Shown here: one piece after another, positions 26,543 to 35,558 of the stretch
How the letters are laid out: every line of letters starts with the position of its first letter
Numbering within the stretch: position 1 is the stretch's first letter
Assembly: GCA_002379985.1 (NCBI GenBank)
Contig: DFVG01000016.1
Span: 1-62,657, forward strand
Direction: 5' to 3'
DNA length: 62,657 nt
Source: Flavobacteriaceae bacterium UBA4166
GTDB taxonomy: Bacteria > Bacteroidota > Bacteroidia > Flavobacteriales > Flavobacteriaceae
Made by a program: the position numbers and the translations under genes
The notes under the pieces: generated by a model
Database searches by the model: none
What the model saw: only the letters and a program-made list of their open reading frames with translations
What the model was told of the DNA's origin: nothing

Positions 26543-27325
26543 ATGGCAAAGAAAACCGAAATCACTGTAGAAGAGAAGCTAAGAGCCCTGTACGATCTGC
26601 AATTGATCGATTCTCGAATTGATGAGATTCGCAACGTACGTGGAGAGCTTCCTTTGGAAGTTGAAGATTTAGAAGATGAAGTGGCCGGTATGAATACCCG
26701 CTTGGATAAGTTGAAGGGTGACCTAGAAGTCATCGAAGACCAGATCAAGGATAAAAAGAATTTGATTGAAGAAGCGAAGTCGCTGATCAAAAAATATACC
26801 TCACAGCAAGATAACGTTCGAAACAACCGTGAATACAATTCGTTGAGTAAGGAAATTGAGTTTCAGGAATTAGAAATTCAATTGGCTGAAAAGCACATCA
26901 AAGAATTCAAAGCGCAGATCGAACAGAAAAATCAGGTGATCGATGAAACGAAAGAGCGATTAGGAGAGCGCGAAGAGCATTTAAAGCACAAGAAAGACGA
27001 ATTGAATGAAATTCTTTCTGAAACAGAGAAAGAAGAAAAGTCGTTGATCAAAGAATCTGAGTCGTACGAGAAGAAGATCGAAGAACGACTTATCAAAGCC
27101 TACAAGCGTATCCGTACAAATGTGAAAAATGGACTCGCCGTAGTGCCGGTAGAACGAGGTGCTTCGGGAGGTTCTTTCTTTACCATTCCGCCACAGGTGC
27201 AAATGGAGATCGCTTCCCGCAAAAAAATCATCACGGACGAACACAGTGGTCGAATTTTAGTTGACCCTGCCTTGGCGCAAGAAGAACAAGAAAAAATGGA
27301 AGCGCTTTTTGATAAAGTAAAGTAA
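26543..27325 (+). CDS. Coiled-coil protein with degenerate C4-type zinc-ribbon domain
   Basis: The 260-residue product starts with MAKKTEITVEEKLRALYDLQ and has a long antiparallel coiled coil (residues ~40-190). It ends in a domain that aligns with the C4 zinc ribbon of this family. In zinc-binding members the ribbon has two CxxC pairs; here the matching positions read RGASGGS and DEHSGRIL, so no cysteine is left. The family binds nucleic acid or the ribosome in some reports, but the function is open. It is co-transcribed with the Nif3-like gene and followed by a strong terminator. Confidence 0.85.
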   Translation: MAKKTEITVEEKLRALYDLQLIDSRIDEIRNVRGELPLEVEDLEDEVAGMNTRLDKLKGDLEVIEDQIKDKKNLIEEAKSLIKKYTSQQDNVRNNREYNSLSKEIEFQELEIQLAEKHIKEFKAQIEQKNQVIDETKERLGEREEHLKHKKDELNEILSETEKEEKSLIKESESYEKKIEERLIKAYKRIRTNVKNGLAVVPVERGASGGSFFTIPPQVQMEIASRKKIITDEHSGRILVDPALAQEEQEKMEALFDKVK

Positions 27326-27347
27326 TTCAAACGCATTCAATTATAAC

Positions 27348-27378
27348 AAAGCCTTCACAGTACGTGAAGGCTTTTTTT
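27348..27378 (+). terminator. Intrinsic terminator of the Nif3-coiled-coil operon
   Basis: An 11-bp perfect stem (AAAGCCTTCAC / GTGAAGGCTTT), an AGTAC loop and a T tract lie 22 bp after the stop codon. Confidence 0.92.
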
Positions 27379-27433
27379 ATTACTTTATCCGTGTAAGGTT
27401 GAAGAGAATAATCGACTCACCCAAAAATTAATT

Positions 27434-28120
27434 ATGATGAAAAAAGCATCCCTCCTAGTACTGGCATTCCTGGCACTGACCTTGCCTGCAGCGTGTCAAT
27501 CAACGAATAAAGAAAACAAAAAGACTGAGGCTGAAGCACAAGCCAATGTGACTCCAGTAGAGGTTCCTTCTGAAAACGGTTATGAAAAAGCCTATTTTGC
27601 CAGCGGTTGTTTTTGGTGTGTAGAAGCGATTTACGAAAGCGTAAAAGGCGTTAAGGAATCCATTTCCGGATATAGTGGTGGTCACACCGAAAATCCTACT
27701 TATGAGTCGAGTAACACCGGTAGAACAGGACATGCAGAAGCGGTAGAAATCATCTACGATCCCGAAGTAGTTACCTTTGCAACCTTAGTCGATGTATATT
27801 TCGGATCCCAAAATATTACACAAGTCAATGGTCAAGGTCCCGATCGTGGTTCGCAATATCGTTCCATTATTTTTTATCAGAATGATTCTCAGAAAGAGAT
27901 CATCGATCGGAAGATCGCTACTTTAGAAAAAGAGCTGGGTGAAGGAAAAGTAGCCGCCCAAGTCTTACCATTTCAAAAATTTTGGATAGCCGAAGGATAC
28001 CATCAAAATTATGAAAAGAACAATCCTGGAAATCCATACATACAAAACGTATCGATTCCTCGCTTACAACGTTTTCAGAAGAAATTTCCTGAATTACTAA
28101 AAGAGGATGCCGCACATTAA
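27434..28120 (+). CDS. msrA: Peptide-methionine (S)-S-oxide reductase, lipoprotein form
   Basis: MsrA repairs oxidised methionine. The catalytic motif GCFWCVEAIYE lies near residue 57, and the downstream GxGPDRGSQYRS and KFWIAEGYHQNY complete the family pattern. The N-terminus (MMKKASLLVLAFLALTLPAAC) is a lipoprotein signal, so this copy works in the periplasm or at the outer membrane rather than in the cytoplasm. Two adjacent ATGs (27434 and 27437) could serve as start. It is convergent with the next gene, whose stop begins at the following base. Confidence 0.95.
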   Translation: MMKKASLLVLAFLALTLPAACQSTNKENKKTEAEAQANVTPVEVPSENGYEKAYFASGCFWCVEAIYESVKGVKESISGYSGGHTENPTYESSNTGRTGHAEAVEIIYDPEVVTFATLVDVYFGSQNITQVNGQGPDRGSQYRSIIFYQNDSQKEIIDRKIATLEKELGEGKVAAQVLPFQKFWIAEGYHQNYEKNNPGNPYIQNVSIPRLQRFQKKFPELLKEDAAH

Positions 28121-28921
28121 TTAAAGCGGTTTCTTGGCGCCAATTTCATAGACTAGTGGGAAGAGCTTGTCTGAGCGTTCATAGAGTCCATTTGGTTGTT
28201 GCACTAAGTCAGGGAACACATTGTACGGACTCCCCTCAAATTCGTTAAAGCGTTCAAGAGTAAGCCCGGCCTTTAGTAAAGCACCGATCACCTCGGCCAA
28301 CCCATGATTCCATGCATATTCTTCGCTAATTATCGAAGACTCCTCATCAGCATAAGTACCCTCATATTTCTCGTAGATGGCTTCTTTTTGTTGGTAGCCA
28401 TAGGTCATTTCAGGTGGCGTCTTCAGATAATCAAACATCCACGGAATCGGATGAAATTCTACCATATAAAAATAACCCCCGGGCTTTAGGCGTGCGGCGA
28501 TCATTTCCGCCCAAGGCGTCAAATCAGGAATCCAACCGATCACCCCATAGCTTGTATAAACAATATCAAAGGTTTCTGTTATGTATTCAGACGTGTCCAA
28601 TACATTACAACACACAAAATTTGCACTAATATCCAATTCATTCGAAAGCTGTTTCGCGAGATCGACCGCTTTATCTGAAATATCGATTCCCGTACACTGC
28701 GCCCCCATTCGTGACCAACTTAACGTATCCAAACCAAAATGACATTGCAAGTGTAGTAGGGACTTGCCGGAAACATCTCCTAAAGCTTCCATTTCGTAAA
28801 GTTTCAGCGACGTTTTTCCTCTTTTAAACCCCTGCAGATCATAAAAATCGCTTTTCGCATGGAGTTCCACTTTTCGATTCCATGTTTCTCTATTTATATT
28901 AAAGGCTTTATTAAGGTCCAT
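28121..28921 (-). CDS. Class I SAM-dependent methyltransferase
   Basis: The 266-residue product has a Rossmann-type methyltransferase core with the motif I equivalent LLHLQCHFGLDTLSW, acidic loop TGIDISDKAV, motif II-like FDIVYTSYGV and LKPGGYFYMVEF. The start MDLNKAFNINRETWNRKVELHAKSDFY matches a family of bacterial small-molecule methyltransferases, but the substrate cannot be named. A box CATCTTTG, one base off the TAnnTTTG consensus, sits 4 bp before the start codon. Confidence 0.88.
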   Translation of the reverse strand: MDLNKAFNINRETWNRKVELHAKSDFYDLQGFKRGKTSLKLYEMEALGDVSGKSLLHLQCHFGLDTLSWSRMGAQCTGIDISDKAVDLAKQLSNELDISANFVCCNVLDTSEYITETFDIVYTSYGVIGWIPDLTPWAEMIAARLKPGGYFYMVEFHPIPWMFDYLKTPPEMTYGYQQKEAIYEKYEGTYADEESSIISEEYAWNHGLAEVIGALLKAGLTLERFNEFEGSPYNVFPDLVQQPNGLYERSDKLFPLVYEIGAKKPL

Positions 28922-29042
28922 AAAACAAAGATGCGTAATTATTCAAAAAGATTTAACACCCTACGTTAAACTAGGTTAAACTTTACCATGCAAACCATGT
29001 TTAAAGTAACTTTAATGTATTAACCACAAACAATCAACCGTT

Positions 29043-29201
29043 ATGAGAGACATAATTTGGCTTATCGTAGTCCTATTAATTATAGGATGGCTTGTAGGGT
29101 ATTTTGGCTTCGGAGAAGCTGTAGGTAGCCTCATTCACATTCTACTTGTGCTAGCAATCATTGGTATTCTTTACCGATTAGCCACAGGGAGAAGACCTTG
29201 A
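29043..29201 (+). CDS. Lmo0937-family small membrane protein
   Basis: This 52-codon gene is easily missed. It encodes two short hydrophobic helices around a Gly-Phe turn: IIWLIVVLLIIGWLVGYFGF, then the HILLVLAIIGILYRL segment, and a basic end (GRRP). This matches the Lmo0937 family of tiny membrane proteins, often stress-induced and of unknown function. A small lipoprotein gene follows after 49 bp, and the pair lies in a 560-bp stretch without larger genes. Confidence 0.8.
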   Translation: MRDIIWLIVVLLIIGWLVGYFGFGEAVGSLIHILLVLAIIGILYRLATGRRP

Positions 29202-29250
29202 TTACGAATACAAACTATTAATTTAAAACCAACCTTTAAATAATTTTATT

Positions 29251-29382
29251 ATGAAGAAATTGATGTTATTATTATTTGCTGCCGGAATTTTAAGCACCGG
29301 ATTTATCAGCTGTAGAGAAAATAAATCGGTAGGCGATGAAATTGAAGATGTCGCTGATGATGTTGAGGATGCTGTAGATTAA
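29251..29382 (+). CDS. Tiny acidic lipoprotein
   Basis: A 43-residue open frame starts MKKLMLLLFAAGILSTGFIS and continues with the lipobox cysteine C21. The remaining 22 residues are strongly acidic (DEIEDVADDVEDAVD). It looks like a mature lipid-anchored peptide similar in size to entericidin-type lipoproteins, though I cannot name a family. It follows the Lmo0937-like gene and is closed by a strong terminator starting 21 bp later, which supports it as a real gene. Confidence 0.75.
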   Translation: MKKLMLLLFAAGILSTGFISCRENKSVGDEIEDVADDVEDAVD

Positions 29383-29403
29383 TTTCTACAGCCTGCCAAA
29401 AGG

Positions 29404-29435
29404 AAGCCCTGTTGAAGATTCAGCAGGGCTTTTTT
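29404..29435 (+). terminator. Intrinsic terminator after the tiny lipoprotein gene
   Basis: An 11-bp stem (AAGCCCTGTTG / CAGCAGGGCTT, one G-T pair) with an AAGATT loop is followed by TTTT. Confidence 0.9.
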
Positions 29436-29485
29436 AGTTCCCCACGAGAGAATTGATTAATTTTGAGAGAAACAAAACCAACGCT

Positions 29486-30169
29486 ATGAAGTATTTCCTT
29501 TTCCTTCTCCCACTATCATTTATGTTTCTGGCTTGTCCTGCAGACCCCTCAGAAAAATCTGAAGACGAAATTTCACAAACAGAAACGCTTACCACCGCAG
29601 AACGTATTGCCCAAGCGCACGGGCTAGATAATTGGCATGAAGTTTCCGAAGTAAACTTCACTTTTAATGTCGATCGTGGTGAACAGCATTTTGAGCGCAG
29701 CTATATCTGGCGACCGAAAGAAAAAAAGATTACTTCCTTTACGAGCAATGATACATTAACTTATGTACAGTCTAAGAACTTAGACAGTATTAAAAAACAA
29801 CGCGATCAGGCGTTTGTCAATGACTCTTATTGGCTTTTAGCTCCTCTAAAGCTGGTTTGGGATGAAGGCACCTCTATTTCAGAAGAAAATAAGAGCATTG
29901 CCCCCATTTCCAAAGACACTTTGAATAAAATTACCATCACCTATACTGGTGATGGTGGCTACACTCCTGGAGATGCCTACGATTTTTATTACCAAGCCGA
30001 TTTTACCATCCAAGAATGGGTCTTCCGCAAAGGGAACGACACCGTTCCTACCATGGCAACCACTTTTGAAGACTATAAAAATATCAACGGTATGAACCTC
30101 CCTACCATGCATCAGGATTCTACCGGTGCTTTCAAATTGTATTTCACCAATCTATCGATCAAAAAGTAA
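29486..30169 (+). CDS. Hypothetical lipoprotein upstream of the kynurenine operon
   Basis: I start at the ATG at 29486 because it opens a lipoprotein signal ending in FMFLAC. The 227-residue product resembles a Bacteroidota family of unknown lipoproteins that begin with IAQAHGLDNWHEVSEVNFTFNV and continue with an all-beta fold; a LolA/LolB-like shell is possible. It ends directly before the kynureninase ATG (no gap), so co-transcription is likely, although a role in tryptophan breakdown is not evident. Confidence 0.75.
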   Translation: MKYFLFLLPLSFMFLACPADPSEKSEDEISQTETLTTAERIAQAHGLDNWHEVSEVNFTFNVDRGEQHFERSYIWRPKEKKITSFTSNDTLTYVQSKNLDSIKKQRDQAFVNDSYWLLAPLKLVWDEGTSISEENKSIAPISKDTLNKITITYTGDGGYTPGDAYDFYYQADFTIQEWVFRKGNDTVPTMATTFEDYKNINGMNLPTMHQDSTGAFKLYFTNLSIKK

Positions 30170-31435
30170 ATGGAGAACACGCTTTCGTACGCTCAGCAGC
30201 AAGATCAACAGGATCCGCTTCGTTCCTATCGGGATCGTTTTTTATTTCCGAAAAATGACAACGGAGATCCTTTATTGTATTTCTGCGGAAATTCTCTCGG
30301 ACTCCAACCCAAGAAAACACAAGAGTATCTTTCACAAGAACTAGAGGATTGGGCAACATACGGAGTAGAAGGGCATACCGATGCGCGCCATCCTTGGATG
30401 CCGTATCACGAATTTTTGACGGAACAAATGGCGCAGATTGTAGGGGCGAAACCCGAGGAGGTTATTATCATGAACACCTTGTCTGTAAACCTCCACTTGA
30501 TGATGGTTTCCTTTTACCAACCTACTGCAGAACGGTATAAGATCATCATTGAACGCGATGCCTTCCCAAGCGATAAATACGCGGTCGAGAGTCAGTTGCA
30601 GTTTCATGGGTTTTCTCCGGAAAACGGACTCATACTTTGGGAGCCTCGGGAGGGCGAGGAATTATGCCGATTTGAGGATTTGGAAAGCATTCTGAAAGAG
30701 AAAGGCCACGAGGTAGCCTTACTGCTCATCGGAAGCACCAATTATTACTCGGGACAATCCTTTCCGTTAGCTGAAATTACGGAGCTTGGTCATCAGCATG
30801 GAGCAAAAGTTGGTTTCGACTTAGCCCATGGTGCCGGTAACATCCAACCCAGTCTACACGAGGTGGGCGCCGATTTTGCCGTGTGGTGTACATACAAATA
30901 TCTCAACAGCGGCCCGGGCAGTTTGGGAGGTTGTTTTATTCACGAAAGACATCTAGACAATACAGGCCTACCCCGTTTTTCCGGATGGTGGGGCCATGAC
31001 AAGGCTACGCGTTTTAATATGCGCCACGATTTCAAACCCATTCCTACTGCCGAAGGTTGGCAATTAAGCAATCCGCCTATTCTATCAATGGCAGCCATTC
31101 GTGCGTCGCTGGATATTTTTGCCGAAGCGGGTATGGAAGCCCTTCGGAAAAAATCCATTCAATTAACCGGATATTTGGAATTCCTGCTAGAATCATTACA
31201 AGACCCTAAGATCAATCTCATCACTCCAAAAAACCCTAAAGAGCGTGGATGTCAACTTTCCATCCAAGTAAAGGATGCTGATAAGAAGCTGCACGAACAA
31301 CTCACCAAAGCTGGCGTGATCAGCGACTGGAGAGAACCCGATGTAATTCGCGTAGCTCCTACACCCCTTTACAATAGTTTTGAAGATGTATATGAATTCG
31401 TGAACCGTTTAAAACGCATACGAAATGAAAGATAG
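30170..31435 (+). CDS. kynU: Kynureninase
   Basis: KynU is a PLP enzyme that cleaves kynurenine or 3-hydroxykynurenine to (hydroxy)anthranilate and alanine. The 421-residue product has the family N-terminus (LYFCGNSLGLQPKKT), FDLAHGAGNIQ with the PLP aspartate, and the Schiff-base lysine in WCTYKYLNSGPGS. It overlaps kmo by 11 bp. The hypothetical lipoprotein stop is immediately before its ATG. Confidence 0.96.
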   Translation: MENTLSYAQQQDQQDPLRSYRDRFLFPKNDNGDPLLYFCGNSLGLQPKKTQEYLSQELEDWATYGVEGHTDARHPWMPYHEFLTEQMAQIVGAKPEEVIIMNTLSVNLHLMMVSFYQPTAERYKIIIERDAFPSDKYAVESQLQFHGFSPENGLILWEPREGEELCRFEDLESILKEKGHEVALLLIGSTNYYSGQSFPLAEITELGHQHGAKVGFDLAHGAGNIQPSLHEVGADFAVWCTYKYLNSGPGSLGGCFIHERHLDNTGLPRFSGWWGHDKATRFNMRHDFKPIPTAEGWQLSNPPILSMAAIRASLDIFAEAGMEALRKKSIQLTGYLEFLLESLQDPKINLITPKNPKERGCQLSIQVKDADKKLHEQLTKAGVISDWREPDVIRVAPTPLYNSFEDVYEFVNRLKRIRNER

Positions 31436-32819
31436 AGTTCTTATCGTTGGAGCAGGTCTCTGCGGAAGCCTTCTTGCCCTACGAATGGCGCAACGAGGTT
31501 TTCAAGTAACCCTAGTTGAAAAAAGACCGGATTTACGGAAAGTACATCAAGATGCCGGCCGATCGATCAACCTAGCCTTAAGTGATCGCGGATTAAAAGG
31601 ATTACGCTTAGCCGGGGTTGAAGAAGCAGCTAAAAAATTATGTATCCCAATGCACGGTCGTATGATACACGATGCCCAACAACACAAGTTTTTGAGTCCG
31701 TATAGCGGTCGAAAAGAAGAATACATCAATTCTGTTTCCCGTCCCGGTCTCAACAAATTATTATTGGACGCTGCGGAAGCGATGCCAAATGTGAGGATCT
31801 TATTTAATCATGGATGCCGTTCGGTAAATTTACAAGAGGCCACCGGAATTTTTAAAAATTACGATACCGGTGAAGAAGTAAAACTTACCGGAAGTGTGCT
31901 TCTTGGAACTGATGGAGCCGGTTCTGCCGTACGGAAGAGCATGTTCTTACATAAAAAATTTCTATTCAGCTTTTCGCAACAATGGCTGACACATGGATAT
32001 AAAGAAATATCCATTCCCGCAGCAGAAGACGGTGGCTATCGAGCACACAAGAATGCTTTACATATCTGGCCGCGAGGCGAAGATATGTTGATCGCCCTTC
32101 CTAACTTGGATGGTAGTTTTACGGTAACCTTATTCCTTCCTTATAAAAACGCTGACTACTGCTTTGAGACGTTGACCACCCCCGAACGCGTTGAGGAGTA
32201 TTTTAAAAAGGAATTTCCCGATGCGGTTGCACTCATGCCAAATCTGGCAGAAGAATTCTTTGAAAATCCTACGGGGCCTTTAGGTACCATTAAATGTGCT
32301 CCTTGGAGTAGCTACGGAAAGACATTGTTATTAGGAGATGCTGCTCATGCCATCGTTCCTTTTTACGGCCAAGGGATGAATGCTTCGTTTGAAGATGTGG
32401 TTGTCTTTGATGCGATGATTGAAAAACACGAAGGTAACTGGCAGCAAATTTTTGAAGCTTACGAAGCGGCACGGAAAGAAGACACCGATGCCATTGCCGA
32501 TCTTGCCGTAGATAATTTTCACGAAATGAAGGAACATACCGCTAGTGATCTCTTCCGCCAAAAACGCAAATTAGAGATCGCTTTTGAACAAGAATTCCCT
32601 GAAAAGTATCATTCAAAATATTCGCTGGTCACCTTTAACGAAGATATTACCTATTCCGAAGCTATGAGAAGGGGTCGGGCCCAAGATAAAGCGATACTCA
32701 ATCTATTGAGTGACGGAAAGATAACCGATGTTATGAGTTTGAGACAAAGTTTAGAACTCGTGCTAAAAGAAACCGAAGACATCCTGCACGACGATGAAGT
32801 GGCAGGAAATTTAAACTAA
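31425..32819 (+). CDS. kmo: Kynurenine 3-monooxygenase
   Basis: KMO hydroxylates kynurenine using FAD and NADPH. The 464-residue product has the dinucleotide fold RVLIVGAGLCGSLLALRM, the GRSINLALSDRGL region, the FAD-ribityl motif LLLGDAAHAIVPFYGQGMN, and the FEDVVVFD segment that follows. Its C-terminal region is long and polar. It overlaps kynU, and the RidA-like gene starts 4 bp after it. Confidence 0.96.
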   Translation: MKDRVLIVGAGLCGSLLALRMAQRGFQVTLVEKRPDLRKVHQDAGRSINLALSDRGLKGLRLAGVEEAAKKLCIPMHGRMIHDAQQHKFLSPYSGRKEEYINSVSRPGLNKLLLDAAEAMPNVRILFNHGCRSVNLQEATGIFKNYDTGEEVKLTGSVLLGTDGAGSAVRKSMFLHKKFLFSFSQQWLTHGYKEISIPAAEDGGYRAHKNALHIWPRGEDMLIALPNLDGSFTVTLFLPYKNADYCFETLTTPERVEEYFKKEFPDAVALMPNLAEEFFENPTGPLGTIKCAPWSSYGKTLLLGDAAHAIVPFYGQGMNASFEDVVVFDAMIEKHEGNWQQIFEAYEAARKEDTDAIADLAVDNFHEMKEHTASDLFRQKRKLEIAFEQEFPEKYHSKYSLVTFNEDITYSEAMRRGRAQDKAILNLLSDGKITDVMSLRQSLELVLKETEDILHDDEVAGNLN

Positions 32820-32823
32820 CACT

Positions 32824-33249
32824 ATGGAACATTCAAGCAGATTAGTAGATGGTAAAGCCACCCCTCGCGGGGCGTATCCACATATCAAACGTGTGGGCGA
32901 TTTTTTATTTCTTTCAGGAACGAGCTCTCGTTTACCGGATAATAGCTTTGCCGGTGTTCGGCAAGTGGATGAAATGGGCAGTATGGAACTGGATATTAAA
33001 GCACAAACCCGCGCGGTATTGGACAATATGCAAGATTATCTTGCCACAGAAGGCGCTACGCTAGCCGATGTGGTGGATGTCACCACCTTCTTGGTGAATA
33101 TGAACGACTTTGCCGGTTATAATGAAGTGTATGGCGAGTATTTTAAGAAAGAAAGCGGTCCGGCTCGAACCACGGTTGCGGTGCATCAATTGCCACACCC
33201 GCATTTGGTTGTGGAAATAAAGGCGATGGCCTATAAACCGCTATCGTAA
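32824..33249 (+). CDS. RidA-family protein, probable 2-aminomuconate deaminase
   Basis: The 141-residue product is a RidA/YjgF trimer-type protein with DFLFLSGTSSRLP, the VLDNMQDYLATEGAT helix, VVDVTTFLVNMNDF and ARTTVAVHQLPHPHLVVEI, including the conserved Arg of the active site. Its place between kmo and the aminomuconate semialdehyde dehydrogenase points to the 2-aminomuconate deaminase of the meta-cleavage branch. That assignment rests on context; the reaction of generic RidA (imine hydrolysis) is the alternative. Its stop overlaps the next start (TAATG). Confidence 0.85.
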   Translation: MEHSSRLVDGKATPRGAYPHIKRVGDFLFLSGTSSRLPDNSFAGVRQVDEMGSMELDIKAQTRAVLDNMQDYLATEGATLADVVDVTTFLVNMNDFAGYNEVYGEYFKKESGPARTTVAVHQLPHPHLVVEIKAMAYKPLS

Positions 33250-34700
33250 TGTTACAGCTACAAAATTATATCAATGGCAGTTACACCGATCCGGAAAACG
33301 GAACGTGGATCGATGTGTTCAACCCCGCTACCGGAAAAGTGTATGCGAAGTTAGCCCGTTCGGGGGAAGAAGATGTTGCTAAGGCATATGCGGCAGCAGC
33401 GAAGGCTTTTCCCACTTGGAGCGAAACGACCCTCCAAGAACGAAGTCGGATCTTATCGAAGATCGCAGATCTTATTGAAGAACAACTCATCCCCTTGGCT
33501 GAAGCAGAAAGTCAAGATAACGGAAAACCACTCTCGTTGGCACTCTCTGTAGACATCCCCAGGGCCTCGTCCAACTTTCGATTCTTTGCACATGCCATTA
33601 CTCAGTTTGCTTCCGAAGCACATGAAAGCATTGGCACCCAAACCATGAATTTTACGTTGCGCCAACCCATTGGCGTGGTAGGCTGTATCGCTCCTTGGAA
33701 TTTACCCTTATATCTTTTTACTTGGAAGGTGGCTCCTGCGCTTGCAGCGGGTAACACCGTCGTCGCCAAACCTAGTGAGATTACGCCCTTAACAGCCTAT
33801 ATGTTAGGTAAGATCTGTACAGAAGCCGGACTACCGGAAGGGGTACTTAATATTGTTCAGGGGTTGGGTAATGAAGTGGGCGAAGCCATTGTGACGCACG
33901 CCCATATCAAAGCGATCTCTTTTACGGGAGGAACAAAAACAGGTGCGCATATTGCCCGTTCAGCAGCGCCCATGTTCAAAAAGCTATCCTTAGAACTTGG
34001 GGGGAAAAACCCAAATTTGATTTTCGCTGATTGCGATTATGAAAAAATGTTGGCAACCACCGTACGTTCTTCCTTTGCCAATCAAGGACAGATCTGCCTT
34101 TGCAGCAGCAGAATTTACGTACAAGAAACGTTGTATGAGCAATTTAAAAAAGACTTTGTTCATCGTGTGCAGCAATTGGTGGTAGGCCCGCCAAAGGCTT
34201 CGGAAACACAATTGGGGGCCGTGGTATCGGAAGCCCATCGAGATAAGATTGAAGCCTATATAAAGCTAGCGACTGAAGAAGGAGGTACGATCTTATGCGG
34301 CGGTGAACGCGTGACGGTAGACGACCACGAAGAAGGTTACTACCTGCAACCAACGGTGATTGAGGTTACCGACAACCAATGCCGGGTGAATCAAGAAGAG
34401 ATCTTTGGACCGGTAGTGACTCTTATGCCCTTTACCGATGAAGCCGATGCCTTGCAAAAAGCGAACAACGTTCCGTATGGATTGTCAGCAACCGTATGGA
34501 CGCAACATGTGGATACCATGATGCGCGTTAGCCACCAATTAGAAGCCGGGATCGTTTGGGTGAATACTTGGCTGAACCGCGACCTCCGTACGCCCTTTGG
34601 CGGCACCAAAGATAGTGGTGTGGGTCGTGAGGGTGGTTTCGAAGCGCTACGGTTTTTCACAGAACCTAAAAATGTATGTATTCAATACGGAAAAAGTTAA
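33249..34700 (+). CDS. Aldehyde dehydrogenase, probable 2-aminomuconate 6-semialdehyde dehydrogenase
   Basis: The 483-residue product has all ALDH hallmarks: APWNLPLYLFTWKVAPAL, the catalytic glutamate in LELGGKNPN, the catalytic cysteine in NQGQICLCSSRIYV, and PFGGTKDSGVGREGG. It follows the class of 2-hydroxymuconic and 2-aminomuconic semialdehyde dehydrogenases in its FxFFAxxI region and context. The expected reaction oxidises 2-aminomuconate 6-semialdehyde with NAD to 2-aminomuconate, feeding the RidA-like deaminase. Confidence 0.9.
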   Translation: MLQLQNYINGSYTDPENGTWIDVFNPATGKVYAKLARSGEEDVAKAYAAAAKAFPTWSETTLQERSRILSKIADLIEEQLIPLAEAESQDNGKPLSLALSVDIPRASSNFRFFAHAITQFASEAHESIGTQTMNFTLRQPIGVVGCIAPWNLPLYLFTWKVAPALAAGNTVVAKPSEITPLTAYMLGKICTEAGLPEGVLNIVQGLGNEVGEAIVTHAHIKAISFTGGTKTGAHIARSAAPMFKKLSLELGGKNPNLIFADCDYEKMLATTVRSSFANQGQICLCSSRIYVQETLYEQFKKDFVHRVQQLVVGPPKASETQLGAVVSEAHRDKIEAYIKLATEEGGTILCGGERVTVDDHEEGYYLQPTVIEVTDNQCRVNQEEIFGPVVTLMPFTDEADALQKANNVPYGLSATVWTQHVDTMMRVSHQLEAGIVWVNTWLNRDLRTPFGGTKDSGVGREGGFEALRFFTEPKNVCIQYGKS

Positions 34701-34759
34701 GCCGTTTCATTTGTACAAGGCCTCGAAAAATAATATCTTAAGAAAAACAATCCATTGAA

Positions 34760-35545
34760 ATGAATATAGATCTTACAAATAAAAATGCTTTGGTTTGCGG
34801 AAGTACTGCGGGAATCGGGAAAGCCTCCGCCAAGGTATTGGCAAAATTGGGGGCTACTGTTACCTTGGTAGCTCGTGATGAAGCGAAACTGAAAGAAACA
34901 CTCATTGAATTGCCTCACGAAAAGGGACAAAAACACAATTATTTTGTGGCCGATTTCTCGAAACCGGAAGAGGTAAAATCGAAAGTAGCGATTGCCGTAG
35001 AAAACAAAGTGTTTCATATTCTGTTGAATAATACCGGCGGACCGAAAGGCGGACCTATTTTTTCTGCAGATACCGATGAATTTACACAAGCGTTCTCACA
35101 ACATCTGGTGTGCAATCAGATATTGGTGCAAGCCGTGGTTCCGGGCATGAAAAAAGCCGATTACGGCCGTATTATCAACATCATTTCCACTTCGGTGAAA
35201 CAACCTATTGACGGCTTGGGCGTAAGCAACACCATCCGCGGTGCGGTAGCCAATTGGAGTAAGACCTTGGCCAACGAACTGGGTCCTTTTGGAATTACGG
35301 TAAATAATGTCCTTCCCGGATTTACGGCAACCGACCGCCTAAAAGATATTGTTGCCGGAGCCTCAAAACGATTTGATAAGACGGAAGAAGAAGCCGCTGA
35401 ATTCATGAAAGGGCTCGTTCCGGCACGACGTTTTGCACAACCCGGAGAGATCGCCAACGCGGTGGCATTTTTAGCGAGTGAAGCCGCCAGTTATATCAAT
35501 GGAGTGAATCTTCCGGTGGATGGCGGAAGAACCAAGAGCTTGTAA
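34760..35545 (+). CDS. SDR-family oxidoreductase
   Basis: The 261-residue product is a classical short-chain dehydrogenase: NAD(P) loop CGSTAGIGKASAKVL, LLNNTGGPKGG in place of NNAG, and PGFTATDR near the end. At the catalytic Tyr/Lys site (YxxxK) the text reads GLGVSNTIRGAVANWSK, so the usual tyrosine seems to be missing (an Asn-Thr instead). The substrate is unknown. The gene is 59 bp after the dehydrogenase and on the same strand as the kynurenine genes, so it probably belongs to the operon. Confidence 0.85.
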   Translation: MNIDLTNKNALVCGSTAGIGKASAKVLAKLGATVTLVARDEAKLKETLIELPHEKGQKHNYFVADFSKPEEVKSKVAIAVENKVFHILLNNTGGPKGGPIFSADTDEFTQAFSQHLVCNQILVQAVVPGMKKADYGRIINIISTSVKQPIDGLGVSNTIRGAVANWSKTLANELGPFGITVNNVLPGFTATDRLKDIVAGASKRFDKTEEEAAEFMKGLVPARRFAQPGEIANAVAFLASEAASYINGVNLPVDGGRTKSL

Positions 35546-35558
35546 TTAACCTTGCGTG

